DNA from: LMUY01 sp965199165 | Lineage (GTDB): Bacteria > Pseudomonadota > Alphaproteobacteria > Acetobacterales > Acetobacteraceae | DNA length: 64,000 nucleotides | NCBI GenBank assembly: GCA_965199165.1 | Contig: OZ240681.1 | Span: 3,596,001 to 3,660,000 of the forward strand | Direction: 5' to 3' | Notes under the pieces: model-generated | Told to the model about the DNA's origin: nothing | Database searches by the model: none | What the model saw: only the letters and a program-made list of their open reading frames with translations | In this document: positions 42,646-51,411 of the stretch, piece after piece | How positions within the stretch are numbered: the first letter of the stretch is position 1 | How the letters are laid out: each line of letters starts with the position of its first letter | Position numbers and translations under genes: made by a program

Positions 42646-43227
42646 TCAGGATGGCAGCGTGCCGGGCTCCACTCCAGGCTCGAACAGCGCGGCAATGTCC
42701 TGGTCGGCCGCGGCCTCCTCCTCCTCGTTCGCCTGCCCGACCCGCTCGCCCCGCGCCTGCTTCTCCGCTTCCTCCGGGCTGCGCGCGACGTTGGCGGTGA
42801 CGGTGACGGTGACCTCCGGGTGCAGCACGACGCGGACCGTCGACAGCCCCAGCGACTTGATCGGATGGTCCAGAATGACCTGCTGGCGGGTCACCGTCAG
42901 GCCGCCGGCGATGCAGGCATCGGCGATGTCGCGCACGCTGACCGAGCCGTACAGGCTGCCGGCGTCGCTCGCCTGGCGGATGATCACCACGCTCATCGCA
43001 CCGATCCGCTCGGCCACGCGCTCGGCCTCCTCACGGCGGCGCAGGTTCTGTGCCTCCAACTGGACGCGCTGCTGCTCGAACAGCTCGCGGTTGGCCTTGT
43101 TGGCGCGGGTGGCCATCTTCTGCGGCAGCAGGTAGTTGCGGGCGTAACCGGGCTTCACCCGGACGACGTCGCCCATCTGCCCAAGCTTCTCGACCCGTTG
43201 CATCAGGATCAGTTCGACGGCGGCCAT
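42646..43227 (-). CDS. rplI: 50S ribosomal protein L9
   Basis: A 193-residue ribosomal protein. The N-terminal domain has VELILMQRVEKLGQMGDVVRVKPGYARNYLLP (typical L9 motif, here cited in part: KPGYARNYLLP). A long helix follows, then a C-terminal domain with SVSVRDIADA and IKSLGLSTVRV. The C-terminus has an acidic 30-residue tail (EEEEAAADQD) longer than in E. coli, a common alphaproteobacterial feature. Follows rpsR by 12 bases. Confidence 0.97.
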   Translation of the reverse strand: MAAVELILMQRVEKLGQMGDVVRVKPGYARNYLLPQKMATRANKANRELFEQQRVQLEAQNLRRREEAERVAERIGAMSVVIIRQASDAGSLYGSVSVRDIADACIAGGLTVTRQQVILDHPIKSLGLSTVRVVLHPEVTVTVTANVARSPEEAEKQARGERVGQANEEEEAAADQDIAALFEPGVEPGTLPS

Positions 43228-43239
43228 GGCGGGCTCTCC

Positions 43240-43533
43240 TCAGGCCAGGATGTAGGGCAGCAGGGCGAGCGTGCGGGCGCGCTTGATCGCCTGCGCGAGT
43301 TCCCGTTGCTTCTTGGCCGACACCGCGGTGATGCGGGAGGGCACGATCTTGCCCCGCTCGGACAGGAAGCGGGACAGCAGGCGGACATCCTTGTAGTCGA
43401 TCTTCGGCGCGCTGGGGCCGGAGAACGGGCACGACTTGCGACGCCGGTAGAACGGGCGGCGGGCGCCGACGGCGGAGCGCCGGGCGGCCGGGTTGACGTC
43501 GCTGTCGTTGGCGGCGGGGTTCGTGTCGGACAT
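43240..43533 (-). CDS. rpsR: 30S ribosomal protein S18
   Basis: A 97-residue S18. The basic N-terminal region RRPFYRRRKSCPFSG leads to IDYKDVRLLSRFLSERGKIVP and the conserved RITAVSAKKQRELAQAIKRAR. The N-terminus is about 20 residues longer than in E. coli. It forms a pair with S6, encoded just upstream. Confidence 0.97.
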   Translation of the reverse strand: MSDTNPAANDSDVNPAARRSAVGARRPFYRRRKSCPFSGPSAPKIDYKDVRLLSRFLSERGKIVPSRITAVSAKKQRELAQAIKRARTLALLPYILA

Positions 43534-43536
43534 GGC

Positions 43537-44010
43537 TTATTCCTCGCCGGCGTTGAAGGACGGGCGGTCGTCGCGGCTGAAATCGTCGCGGGCGCGGAAT
43601 TCCTCGCGGTCGTCGAAGCCGCGCTTGCGCCCGCTCTCGAACCGGCCGGCCGGCTTGGGGCCGCGGAAGGAGCGCTCACGGTCGTCGGACTTGCGCGACA
43701 GGATGGCGGACGGCTCGTCCGTGATCTCGTCCACGCGGATGGTCATGAAGCGCAGCACGTCCTCGTTCAAGCCGAGCTGGCGTTCCATCTCGTTGATGGA
43801 GGCCGGCTTGGCGTCGAGGCCGAGGAGCATGTAGTGCCCCTTGCGGTTCTTCTTGATGCGGTAGGCGAGGGAACGCAGGCCCCAGTATTCACGCTTCTTC
43901 ACCGCCCCGCCTTCGCCCTCGAGTTGGGTGGCGATGGTGTCGGCGACCGTCTCGACCTGTTGCTGCGTGACGTCGTTGCGCGCGATCAGCACGCATTCGT
44001 AGAGTGGCAT
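43537..44010 (-). CDS. rpsF: 30S ribosomal protein S6
   Basis: A 157-residue S6. It begins MPLYECVLIARNDVTQQQV and contains EYWGLRSLAYRIKKNRKGHY. After the conserved domain (about residue 95) comes a charged, disordered tail rich in Arg and Asp, longer than the E. coli Glu tail. First gene of the rpsF-rpsR-rplI operon. Its leader has a stable stem that overlaps the ribosome site, which fits S6:S18 feedback control. Confidence 0.97.
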   Translation of the reverse strand: MPLYECVLIARNDVTQQQVETVADTIATQLEGEGGAVKKREYWGLRSLAYRIKKNRKGHYMLLGLDAKPASINEMERQLGLNEDVLRFMTIRVDEITDEPSAILSRKSDDRERSFRGPKPAGRFESGRKRGFDDREEFRARDDFSRDDRPSFNAGEE

Positions 44011-44016
44011 GGATGG

Positions 44017-44068
44017 TCCCTATGGCTGGATCGGCCCGGACATGGGCATAGCCGAGGCGCCGCCATAG
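44017..44068 (-). promoter_or_regulatory. Folded leader of the rpsF operon, possible S6:S18 control element
   Basis: Directly before rpsF, the outer arms CTATGGC and GCCATAG (44020-44026 and 44062-44068) form a perfect 7-bp stem, with an inner stem TCGGC/GCCGA (44031-44035, 44051-44055). The ribosome site AGGGA (44017-44021) overlaps the outer arm by two bases. Ribosomal S6 leaders in other bacteria use a similar hairpin to bind S6:S18; the exact consensus was not verified. Confidence 0.45.
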
Positions 44069-44166
44069 CACCCCAGCAGGGAGGCGCGCTGTGAAGCACG
44101 CGCGGTGTGCGAATGCAAGTGTCGGCTGTCGGGGCGTAGCTCGATATCCGCGAGCTCCGGTGTGTT

Positions 44167-44192
44167 CCCGTAAAAGCCGAGGCTCATACGGG
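44167..44192. terminator. Hairpin between the Uma2 gene and the rpsF leader
   Basis: CCCGTA (44167-44172) pairs with TACGGG (44187-44192), and the inner AGCC/GGCT arms can extend the stem. It lies 40 bases downstream of the Uma2 stop on the minus strand and has no T-tract, so it may be a Rho-assisted end or simply a palindrome. The 222-base gap between the two genes holds nothing else recognised apart from the rpsF leader. Confidence 0.4.
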
Positions 44193-44232
44193 CTACCCTC
44201 TTAAGCTCGCAAAGCTACGACGCTGACGATCC

Positions 44233-44808
44233 TCAAACGATCTCGTCCTCCGGCGGGTCGGCGAGGTCCAGGCCGTCGTAGAGCTCTGCCAGTGCAAGCT
44301 CGATGCCGATTTCCGGCATGCGGATGACCGCGCCCGCCTCCAGGATGTGGCCGACCCAGCCGTCGGCGCCGCGCTCAAACATGGTGCCGCCGACCTCGAC
44401 CTGCTCCAGCATCACGTAGCGGCGCACGGACCCGGTTGCAGCGTATGCCCGGTTCTTGACGCCGCGATCCGTAGCAGCAGTGCTCTTGCTGAGTATCTCG
44501 AAGATCACGACCGGATTGGCGGCGACCGTCCTTCCTCGTGGGGCTGGCCCACAGGTGACATACGCGTCCGGGTATCGGATTTGACCCATGACCTCAACCT
44601 TGAGGTTGCTGCCGTGCGCACGGCACGGTTTGCCTGCCAAACGGTTTTTCAGGGCTGATACGAGATTTATCTGTATGGCATCGTGTTCGAACGTCCCGCC
44701 AGTCATAGCCTGTGGCTGGAAGCCGTCGAACTCATATCGCAACTCCTGCCGCTCCTCCCACTCAAGGAAGTCGGCCAGGGTCATTGGCTTACTCAGTGCG
44801 ACGTTCAT
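44233..44808 (-). CDS. Uma2 family (DUF820) putative endonuclease
   Basis: A 191-residue protein of the Uma2/DUF820 family, which has a restriction endonuclease-like fold. Segments include MTLADFLEWEERQELRYEFDGF, GGTFEHDAIQINLV, the active-site-like YPDAYVTC with Asp, and VIFEILSKSTAATDR with Glu. Members are numerous in cyanobacteria and some proteobacteria; their biological function is unproven. It interrupts the usual fabD-rpsF neighbourhood. No methylase or toxin partner is present. Confidence 0.82.
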   Translation of the reverse strand: MNVALSKPMTLADFLEWEERQELRYEFDGFQPQAMTGGTFEHDAIQINLVSALKNRLAGKPCRAHGSNLKVEVMGQIRYPDAYVTCGPAPRGRTVAANPVVIFEILSKSTAATDRGVKNRAYAATGSVRRYVMLEQVEVGGTMFERGADGWVGHILEAGAVIRMPEIGIELALAELYDGLDLADPPEDEIV

Positions 44809-44839
44809 GGTCCGCAGCCTAGCATCAGCGGAGGGCAAG

Positions 44840-45784
44840 TCAGAACAACTTCAGCAAGGCCTCGATCTCGGCCGGCGACCCGGCCGAGATCGCACGCGCG
44901 TCCGGAGCGATGCGGCGAACCAGCCCGGAGAGGACCTTGCCGGCGCCCAGCTCCACGAAGCTGTCGACGCCCAATGCGATGGCGGCCAGGACGCATTCGC
45001 GCCAACGCACGGTGCCCGTGACCTGCCGGACCAGCAGGCTGCGGATATCGGCCGGGTCCGTGGCCTTGGTGGCAGAGACGTTGGCGATCAGCGGCACCGC
45101 GGGGGGCGCCATCGCCACCGCCTCCAGCGCCTCCGCCATGATGTCGGCCGCCGGCGCCATCAGGGCGCAGTGGAATGGCGCCGACACCGGCAGCAGCATC
45201 GCACGCTTGATGCCTTGCGCCTTGGCTGCCTCGATCGCGCGTCCCACCGCGGTCCTGTGCCCCGAGATGACGACCTGGCCGCCGCCGTTGTCGTTGGCCG
45301 CCTCGACAACCTCGCCCTGTGCCGCCGCGGTGCAGATCGCGTGCGTCACCTCCAGATCCGTGCCGAGCAAGGCGGCCATCGCCCCTTCGCCGGCAGGGAC
45401 GGCGTGCTGCATCGCCTCGCCACGCCGCCGCAGCAGCCGGGCGCACTCGGCCAGCCCGAGGCTGCCGACTGCCGTCAGGGCGCTGTATTCCCCCAGCGAG
45501 TGACCGGCGACCACGGCGGCGCGCTGCTTCATGGACAACCCGCCCTCCGTCTGCAGCACGCGCAGCACGGCCATGGAGATCGCCATCAGCGCTGGCTGGG
45601 CGTTCTCGGTGAGCGTCAGCTCCTCCGCCGGACCTTCGAACATCAGCTTGGACAGCTTCTGCCGCAGCGTGTCGTCCACCTCCCCGAACACTTCCCGGGC
45701 GGCGGCGAAGGCAGCGGCGAGGTCGCGACCCATGCCGACGAACTGGCTGCCCTGGCCTGGGAAGATGAAGGCGTGGACGGGCAT
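44840..45784 (-). CDS. fabD: Malonyl CoA-acyl carrier protein transacylase
   Basis: A 314-residue enzyme charging ACP with malonate for fatty acid synthesis. It begins HAFIFPGQGSQFVGMGRDLA. The nucleophile is in GHSLGEYSAL; the catalytic His is in VSAPFHCALM. The ATG at 45784 gives MPVHAFIFPGQG; ATG 45796 four codons upstream is possible, while further extension lacks similarity. No fabG, acpP or fabF is adjacent in this window. Divergent from the gamma-glutamyltransferase gene. Confidence 0.95.
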   Translation of the reverse strand: MPVHAFIFPGQGSQFVGMGRDLAAAFAAAREVFGEVDDTLRQKLSKLMFEGPAEELTLTENAQPALMAISMAVLRVLQTEGGLSMKQRAAVVAGHSLGEYSALTAVGSLGLAECARLLRRRGEAMQHAVPAGEGAMAALLGTDLEVTHAICTAAAQGEVVEAANDNGGGQVVISGHRTAVGRAIEAAKAQGIKRAMLLPVSAPFHCALMAPAADIMAEALEAVAMAPPAVPLIANVSATKATDPADIRSLLVRQVTGTVRWRECVLAAIALGVDSFVELGAGKVLSGLVRRIAPDARAISAGSPAEIEALLKLF

Positions 45785-45941
45785 GGTTCCGGACATCCAG
45801 GATATGCGGGAAAGCGGCGATATCGCGTCCGAGGCGAACCCTGTCAAATCGGATGAAGGTCGCGCCATGACGTGCGACAGTGGCGAGATGCGCCGCTGCA
45901 CTCGCCCAAGGCTGCGCAGCCGCTTGCACGAGGAGCACAGA

Positions 45942-47693
45942 ATGACGCGTTGCGGCTACGTCCTGCCGATCTGGCTGCTGTTCGCCTCCGCTGCCGGCGC
46001 CGCCTCCGCACCTGCGGTCGAGGCGGCGAACGGAATGGTGGTCACCTCGCAGCGCCTTGCCTCGGAGGTGGGGGTCGACATCCTGCGCCAGGGCGGCAAC
46101 GCGGTGGATGCCGCGGTCGCGGTCGGCTATGCGCTGGCGGTGGTCGACCCGTGCTGCGGCAACATCGGCGGCGGCGGGTTCATGACGCTGCACCTGGCGG
46201 ACGGGCGGGACCGGTTCCTCAACTTCCGGGAGATGGCGCCCGCCGCGGCGACGGCGGACATGTATCTCGATGCCGGAGGCATGCCGATCCCGGATGCCAG
46301 CCTGTTCGGCTCCCGCGCCGCGGGCGTGCCCGGCACCGTCGCCGGGATGGAGGCGGCGCTGACCCGGTACGGAACCCTGTCGCGCGCGGTGGTGATGGCG
46401 CCGGCGATCCGCCTGGCGCGCGACGGATTCGTGCTGACGCGGGCGGACACCGACATTCTGGACAGCAAGGTGGACCGGTTCCGCCGCGCTCCGGAGGTCG
46501 CCCGCGTGTTCCTGCGCCCGGACGGCAGCCCGTGGCAACCGGGCGACCGGCTGGTGCAGGCCGACCTGGCGGCGACCCTCGACGCCATCGCGGCCGCCGG
46601 TGCCGCGGCGTTCTACCACGGCCGCATCCCGCAGGCCGTGGCCGTCGCGGCCAAGCGCGATGGCGGCATCCTGACGGAGGCGGACTTCGCCGCCTACCAT
46701 GTGGACGATACCCAGCCGCTGCGATGCGCCTATAGGGACGTGGTCGTGCTATCCGCGCCGCCGCCCTCGTCCGGTGGCGCCACGCTGTGCGAGACGCTGG
46801 CCATCCTTGCCGGTTACGACATGGCGGCGCTGGGCTTCCACAGCGCGCAGTCCGTGCACCTCATGACGGAGGCGATGCGCCACGCCTATCTGGACCGCAA
46901 CACCTTCCTCGGTGACCCGGCCTTCGTGCAGAACCCGCTCGCCCGGCTGCTCTCACCCGCCTACGCCGCCGCGATCCGCGCCACCATCACCGACCGCGCC
47001 ACCCCGTCGAAGGAGCTGCGCCCGGGCACGTCGCCGCACGAGAAGCCGGAGACGACGCAGTACTCCGTGGTGGACAAGGCCGGCAACGCCGTCTCCGTCA
47101 CCTACACGATCAATGGGGCGTTCGGCGCCGTGGTGATCGCCGGCGACACCGGCTTCCTGCTGAACGACGAAATGGACGATTTCACCATCAAGCCGGGCGT
47201 GCCGAACCTGTATGGGCTGGTGCAGGGGCAGGCCAACGCGGTCGCGCCGGGCAAGCGGCCGCTGTCTTCCATGGCGCCGAGCATCGTGACGCGGGACGGC
47301 AAGACGCTGCTGGTCACGGGCTCGCCAGGCGGCTCGCGCATCATCACCATAACCTTGCAGACGATCCTGAACGTGGTCGACCTCGGCATGTCACCGCAGG
47401 ACGCGGTGGACGAGCCCCGCATCCACCACCAATGGCTGCCGGACGTGCTGTACGCGGAGCCCTACGCCCTGTCGCCGGACACGCGGGCGCTGCTGCAGGG
47501 GATGGGCTACACGATCACCGAGCAGGTGCCGTGGGGTGCGGCAGAGCTGATCGAGGTGGCGCCCGCGATACCGGCCGGGAGTCCGCTGGGTGCACCGCCC
47601 AGCGATGCCGCACTGTCCGGGAAGATGCAGCCCGGCCTGCTCTACGGCGTCAACGACAACCGTCGACCCGCCGGGGCAGCAATCGGGTACTGA
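45942..47693 (+). CDS. ggt: Gamma-glutamyltranspeptidase
   Basis: A 583-residue periplasmic enzyme that hydrolyses or transfers the gamma-glutamyl group of glutathione. A signal peptide (YVLPIWLLFASAAGAASA) is followed by the large subunit with GNAVDAAVAVGYALAVVDP. Autocleavage exposes Thr371 of TTQYSVVD; the family has TTHYS, and Gln in place of His is a mild difference. The small subunit contains LNDEMDDFTIKPG and PSSMAPSI-like LSSMAPSIV. ATG 45942 follows AGGAG. A long upstream open frame in the same register overlaps fabD and is not coding. Confidence 0.95.
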   Translation: MTRCGYVLPIWLLFASAAGAASAPAVEAANGMVVTSQRLASEVGVDILRQGGNAVDAAVAVGYALAVVDPCCGNIGGGGFMTLHLADGRDRFLNFREMAPAAATADMYLDAGGMPIPDASLFGSRAAGVPGTVAGMEAALTRYGTLSRAVVMAPAIRLARDGFVLTRADTDILDSKVDRFRRAPEVARVFLRPDGSPWQPGDRLVQADLAATLDAIAAAGAAAFYHGRIPQAVAVAAKRDGGILTEADFAAYHVDDTQPLRCAYRDVVVLSAPPPSSGGATLCETLAILAGYDMAALGFHSAQSVHLMTEAMRHAYLDRNTFLGDPAFVQNPLARLLSPAYAAAIRATITDRATPSKELRPGTSPHEKPETTQYSVVDKAGNAVSVTYTINGAFGAVVIAGDTGFLLNDEMDDFTIKPGVPNLYGLVQGQANAVAPGKRPLSSMAPSIVTRDGKTLLVTGSPGGSRIITITLQTILNVVDLGMSPQDAVDEPRIHHQWLPDVLYAEPYALSPDTRALLQGMGYTITEQVPWGAAELIEVAPAIPAGSPLGAPPSDAALSGKMQPGLLYGVNDNRRPAGAAIGY

Positions 47694-47702
47694 AGCAAAC
47701 GG

Positions 47703-48983
47703 TTATCGCTCGCGTGAGGTGACCATCGCTGCGGCGTGCTCGCCCGACAGGAACGCGCCGCCGACCGTTCCCGCCAACCCGTCCGTGCGGGTGGCTTCGC
47801 CGGCGAGGATCAGCCGGCCGCCGCCCAGCGGCATGCCCAACACCTCGCGTGCGCCGGCGCAGCCAGGCCGGGCATAGGCGTACGAGCCCAGCGCCCATGG
47901 CTCGCCCGCCCACCCCGTCGTCACGGCGCCAGGGTGGAAGGCGCTCACGGCCCTGGCGCCGAACAGAGCCCGGAGCTGATCCCGGGCGAACGCCTCCAAC
48001 CCGCCGGCCCGCTCCGCCTCCGCGGCGTGGCTGCCGCCGGCGAAGCAGATGACGTGGTCCTGCCCGTGGGGCCAGGCGACGACCGTCATGGCCGGGGCAT
48101 CGATGGCGGGGACAGGCTGATCCACCCCGCAGGAGGCGGGCAGGTCCAGGCGGTCGGCGCCGGCCGCGCGCAACGCGACCTTGTTGAGCACGCCCATCGG
48201 CAAGCCGGCGATCGCCTCCTGCGTGGCTGGCGGCAGCGCGGGGAGGAAGCGGAGCGTGCCGGACGCCAGCACGCCCGTCGACACGGTCACGATGCACGCG
48301 GCGGCGCGGATGCTCCCGGCCGCAGTCTCGACGACCACGCCCGGGCCATCCCACCGGACGAGCGTTGCCGCCGTGTCCAGCTGGATCGGCCCGGCGGGCG
48401 GCCCAAGCCGGCGGACCACGAAGGCGCCGAGCCCGCCCGCGATCTCCCAATTGCCGCCCTCGAGCAGGTTGGCGCGCCAGTCCCGCAGGCTGAGCGACCC
48501 GGCGTCGGCGGCGGCGATCACCGGCGCCTCCCAGTTCACCACCGCCGGCAGCCAGGGCATGGCGGCGATCGGCGCCACGGCGTCGGCCAGGCTCGTGTCC
48601 GGCCCGGTCAGCGCCTCCGCGGTCCGCCGCTGGAACGCCGCCTCCGCCGCCTGGTAGGCTGCCAGTTCGGCGGCGGTGGCGAAGCGGCCGGGCAAGCGCG
48701 TGCGCTCCACCCGCACGCTGGCCCGGTCGATCGTCCGCTCCTCGAACCGCTCTGCCAGGCGCGCCAGCGGGTTGCGCTCGGCCGCGTGCAGCCAGGAGGC
48801 GCCGTGGTCGAACGCCGCCTCCAGCAAGGCTGGCGTGGTGGTGTGGGCGCGTCCGCCGATGCGGCCCGACGCCTCGACCACCGTGACGGCGATGCCCTGC
48901 CGCCGGAGGGATGCCGCCGCCGACAGGCCGGCCACGCCGGCGCCGATGACGAGGACGCCGTCCGCTGTGGTGCTGGTGGTCAT
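47703..48983 (-). CDS. Flavin-containing amine oxidoreductase family protein
   Basis: A 426-residue FAD enzyme of the monoamine oxidase family. The dinucleotide motif VLVIGAGVAGLSAAASLRRQ leads the protein, followed by VTVVEASGRIGGRAHT, which holds the flavin contacts. The C-terminal FAD segment GEATRTDGLAGTVGGAFLSG is well kept. The substrate could be a polyamine, a primary amine or an amino acid derivative; sequence does not decide. It converges with ggt and is divergent from the dehalogenase-like gene, 74 bases apart. Confidence 0.87.
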   Translation of the reverse strand: MTTSTTADGVLVIGAGVAGLSAAASLRRQGIAVTVVEASGRIGGRAHTTTPALLEAAFDHGASWLHAAERNPLARLAERFEERTIDRASVRVERTRLPGRFATAAELAAYQAAEAAFQRRTAEALTGPDTSLADAVAPIAAMPWLPAVVNWEAPVIAAADAGSLSLRDWRANLLEGGNWEIAGGLGAFVVRRLGPPAGPIQLDTAATLVRWDGPGVVVETAAGSIRAAACIVTVSTGVLASGTLRFLPALPPATQEAIAGLPMGVLNKVALRAAGADRLDLPASCGVDQPVPAIDAPAMTVVAWPHGQDHVICFAGGSHAAEAERAGGLEAFARDQLRALFGARAVSAFHPGAVTTGWAGEPWALGSYAYARPGCAGAREVLGMPLGGGRLILAGEATRTDGLAGTVGGAFLSGEHAAAMVTSRER

Positions 48984-49057
48984 GAGCCAGGCTTCATAGC
49001 ATACAAGCGGCGCGTCTGCCCGGCCTGTCGGGCGGCCAACCCGATGCAGGAGCGTGG

Positions 49058-49936
49058 ATGTTCTTCGACGGCTTCACTCTCGCGACCACGACCGTTCCAG
49101 GCGGCACCGTGCGCTACCGCATCGGTGGCACCGGCCCGGCCCTGTTGCTGCTGCACGGCAACCCGCAGACGCATGCGATGTGGCACCACGTGGCCCCCGC
49201 CTTGGCGCGGCGGTTCACCGTGGTCTGCCCGGATCTGCGCGGCTACGGCGGCAGCGAGAAGCCCCCCGCCACCCCGGACCACGCCCCCTATGCCAAGACC
49301 GAGATGGCGCGCGACGTGGCCGACCTGATGGCGCAGCTCGGGCACGAGACGTTCGCGGTCGGTGCGCATGACCGCGGCGCCCGCGTCGCCCACCGCCTGG
49401 CGCTCGACTACCCCGAGCGCGTGACCAAGCTGGCGGTGATGGACATCATCCCGACCATCGAGCATTTCGAGCGTGCGGACATGGCGTTCGCGCTCGGCTA
49501 CTATCACTGGTTCTGGTTCGCCCAGCCACACCCGTTCCCGGAGGACATGATCGACCGCGCGCCGGATACCTGGTTCGCCGCGCATACCGGCGGGGTCGCC
49601 GGCATCCCCCCCTTCTTCGCGCCGGAGGCGCTGGCGGACTACCTCCGGGCCGTGCACGACCCGGCGGCGATCACCGGCATGTGCGAGGATTACCGCGCCG
49701 CCGCCACGATCGACCTGGTGCACGACCGGATGAGCCGGGCCGAGGGGCGGCAGATCCAGTGCCCCCTGCTGGTGCTCTGGGGCGAGAAGGGCAAGGTTGG
49801 CGGCTGGTATGACCCGGTGGCGATCTGGCGGGACTACTGCACGGCCGAGGTCACCGGCGCGGGCGTGGACAGCGGGCACTTCCTGGCGGAAGAGGCCCCG
49901 GACGCGGTCATCGAACGGTTCGAGGCGTTCTTCTAG
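49058..49936 (+). CDS. Alpha/beta-hydrolase resembling fluoroacetate dehalogenase
   Basis: A 292-residue alpha/beta-hydrolase very similar in pattern to fluoroacetate dehalogenase RPA1163. The predicted triad is Asp105 (in HDRGARV), Asp129 (in VMDIIPT) and His274 (in SGHFLAEE). Arg106 and Arg109 would bind the carboxylate. His150 and Trp151 (in YYHWFW) and Tyr212 (in CEDYRA) match the halide-binding trio. The enzyme would release fluoride and glycolate from fluoroacetate, or act on chloroacetate. It is followed 14 bases later by an ECHDC3-like gene. Confidence 0.8.
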   Translation: MFFDGFTLATTTVPGGTVRYRIGGTGPALLLLHGNPQTHAMWHHVAPALARRFTVVCPDLRGYGGSEKPPATPDHAPYAKTEMARDVADLMAQLGHETFAVGAHDRGARVAHRLALDYPERVTKLAVMDIIPTIEHFERADMAFALGYYHWFWFAQPHPFPEDMIDRAPDTWFAAHTGGVAGIPPFFAPEALADYLRAVHDPAAITGMCEDYRAAATIDLVHDRMSRAEGRQIQCPLLVLWGEKGKVGGWYDPVAIWRDYCTAEVTGAGVDSGHFLAEEAPDAVIERFEAFF

Positions 49937-49950
49937 CGGGAGCATCCACG

Positions 49951-50730
49951 ATGGCGTTCGACATGCTGCTGCGCCACGACGGGAACGGCGTGGCCACGCT
50001 GACGCTGAACCGCCCGGCCGCGCGCAACGCGCTGAGCCTGGCGCTGATGGCGGCATTGCAGGCCGAGCTGGACGCGATCGAGGCGGACGGCGCCACCCGC
50101 GTGGTCGTGTTGGCAGGCGCCGGCCCCGCCTTCTGCGCCGGGCACGACCTGAAGGAGATCCGATCGATGGAGCCGGGCGCCGCGCACCAGGCCCTGTTCT
50201 CCGCCTGCTCGCGCCTGATGCTCCGCATCACCAGCCTGCGCTGCCCGGTGATCGCCCAGGTGCACGGGATCGCCACGGCAGCCGGGTGCCAGCTGGTGGC
50301 GACCTGCGACCTGGCGGTCGCGGCGCAGACCGCCCGCTTCGCCACCCCCGGCGTCAATATCGGGCTGTTCTGTTCCACCCCCATGGTCGCGCTGACCCGT
50401 GCGGTGGGCCGCAAGGCGGCCATGGCGATGTTGCTGACGGGGGAGATGGTCGACGCCGCGGAAGCGCTGCGGCTGGGCCTGGTCAACCAGGTGGTGCCGG
50501 AGGCGAGCCTCGCCGAGGCGGTGGCCGCCCTGGCCGCGGCGATCGCGGCCAAGAGCCGGGTGACGGTGGCGATCGGCAAGCAGGCGTTCTACCGCCAGGC
50601 GGAGATGGGCTTGGCCGAGGCCTACGATTTCGCCTCCGGCGTGATGGCCCGCAACATGGAGGCCAGGGATGCTGCCGAGGGCATCGACGCCTTCCTGCAA
50701 AAGCGGTCGCCCGCCTGGTCCGATGCCTAG
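49951..50730 (+). CDS. Enoyl-CoA hydratase/isomerase family protein (ECHDC3-like)
   Basis: A 259-residue crotonase-fold protein closest to the ECHDC3 group. It has LNRPAARNALSLALMAALQ, the oxyanion-hole FCAGHDLKEI and AAGCQLVATCDLAV. The two catalytic Glu of enoyl-CoA hydratase are absent (Gln in GCQL, and no Glu in FATPGVNIGLFCS), as in other ECHDC3 proteins. It therefore may not hydrate enoyl-CoAs. It is cotranscribed with the dehalogenase-like gene (14-base gap, good GGGAG site). Confidence 0.83.
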   Translation: MAFDMLLRHDGNGVATLTLNRPAARNALSLALMAALQAELDAIEADGATRVVVLAGAGPAFCAGHDLKEIRSMEPGAAHQALFSACSRLMLRITSLRCPVIAQVHGIATAAGCQLVATCDLAVAAQTARFATPGVNIGLFCSTPMVALTRAVGRKAAMAMLLTGEMVDAAEALRLGLVNQVVPEASLAEAVAALAAAIAAKSRVTVAIGKQAFYRQAEMGLAEAYDFASGVMARNMEARDAAEGIDAFLQKRSPAWSDA

Positions 50731-50769
50731 ACAGTCGCCGGCTGGCCGGTTAGGAACACCGCCCTGGCC

Positions 50770-50844
50770 GGGCGCGTAGCTCAGCGGTAGAGCATTCGCT
50801 TCACACGCGAAGGGTCACAGGTTCAATCCCTGTCGCGCCCACCA
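50770..50844 (+). tRNA. tRNA-Val (anticodon CAC)
   Basis: A full cloverleaf can be folded. Acceptor arm is GGGCGCG with CGCGCCC; the D stem is GCTC/GAGC; the anticodon stem is TTCGC/GCGAA around the loop TTCACAC, giving anticodon CAC for Val codon GTG. The T arm ACAGG-TTCAATC-CCTGT is canonical, and the 3' CCA is encoded. No integrase or duplicated 3' end is seen nearby. Confidence 0.95.
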
Positions 50845-50982
50845 CGGCTTCCATTTCTGCGAGCGCAGCGCGGCGATCGAGTCTGCTGCCGCACCCTTGT
50901 CGCGCCCGCATCCGAAGGCTGTTATGGGCTGGATGGCACGACGACGTCGCCGCCTTGGCCGCGGCAAGATGGGAGAAAGCGC

Positions 50983-51354
50983 ATGTTCAACCACATCATG
51001 ATCGGCACCAACGACATGGCCCGCAGCAAGGCGTTCTACGACGCCGTGATCGGGGCGATGGGGGGATCGCCGGGCGTGCAGGATCCGAAAGGCCGGCTGA
51101 TCTACGCCCATCGCGGCGGCCGCCTGATGATCTCCGAGCCGATCGACGGCAAGCCCGCATGCGGCGCGAATGGCGGCACGATCGGCTTTTCGGTGGCCAG
51201 CACGGAGGAAGGCGATGCGTGGCACAAGGCGGGGGTGGACCATGGCGGCACCGCGATCGAGGATCCGCCCGGCATGCGCGGCAGCGTCTACCTGGCCTAC
51301 CTGCGCGATCCCGACGGCAACAAGCTCTGCGCGGTGCACCGCCCAGCAGCCTAG
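50983..51354 (+). CDS. VOC superfamily (glyoxalase/dioxygenase-like) protein
   Basis: A 123-residue vicinal-oxygen-chelate protein. The first half begins with the metal-binding-type HIMIGTNDMARSKAFYDAV, and the C-terminal half has YLAYLRDPDGNKLCAVH. His5, a Glu in SEP and a C-terminal acidic or His residue could bind metal. Such proteins cover glyoxalases, dioxygenases and resistance proteins; function not assignable. GGGAGAAAG precedes the ATG, after the tRNA-Val gene. Confidence 0.8.
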   Translation: MFNHIMIGTNDMARSKAFYDAVIGAMGGSPGVQDPKGRLIYAHRGGRLMISEPIDGKPACGANGGTIGFSVASTEEGDAWHKAGVDHGGTAIEDPPGMRGSVYLAYLRDPDGNKLCAVHRPAA

Positions 51355-51411
51355 CGGGATGCGGCGCGCGGGCGGCTGTCCGCGCGCGTCCGGTCGTGAC
51401 ATGCTCGTCGC

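Noticed and set aside
50770..50844. tRNA-Val as an integration site for a genomic island
   Set aside because: No integrase, no direct repeat of the tRNA 3' end and no composition change next to it.
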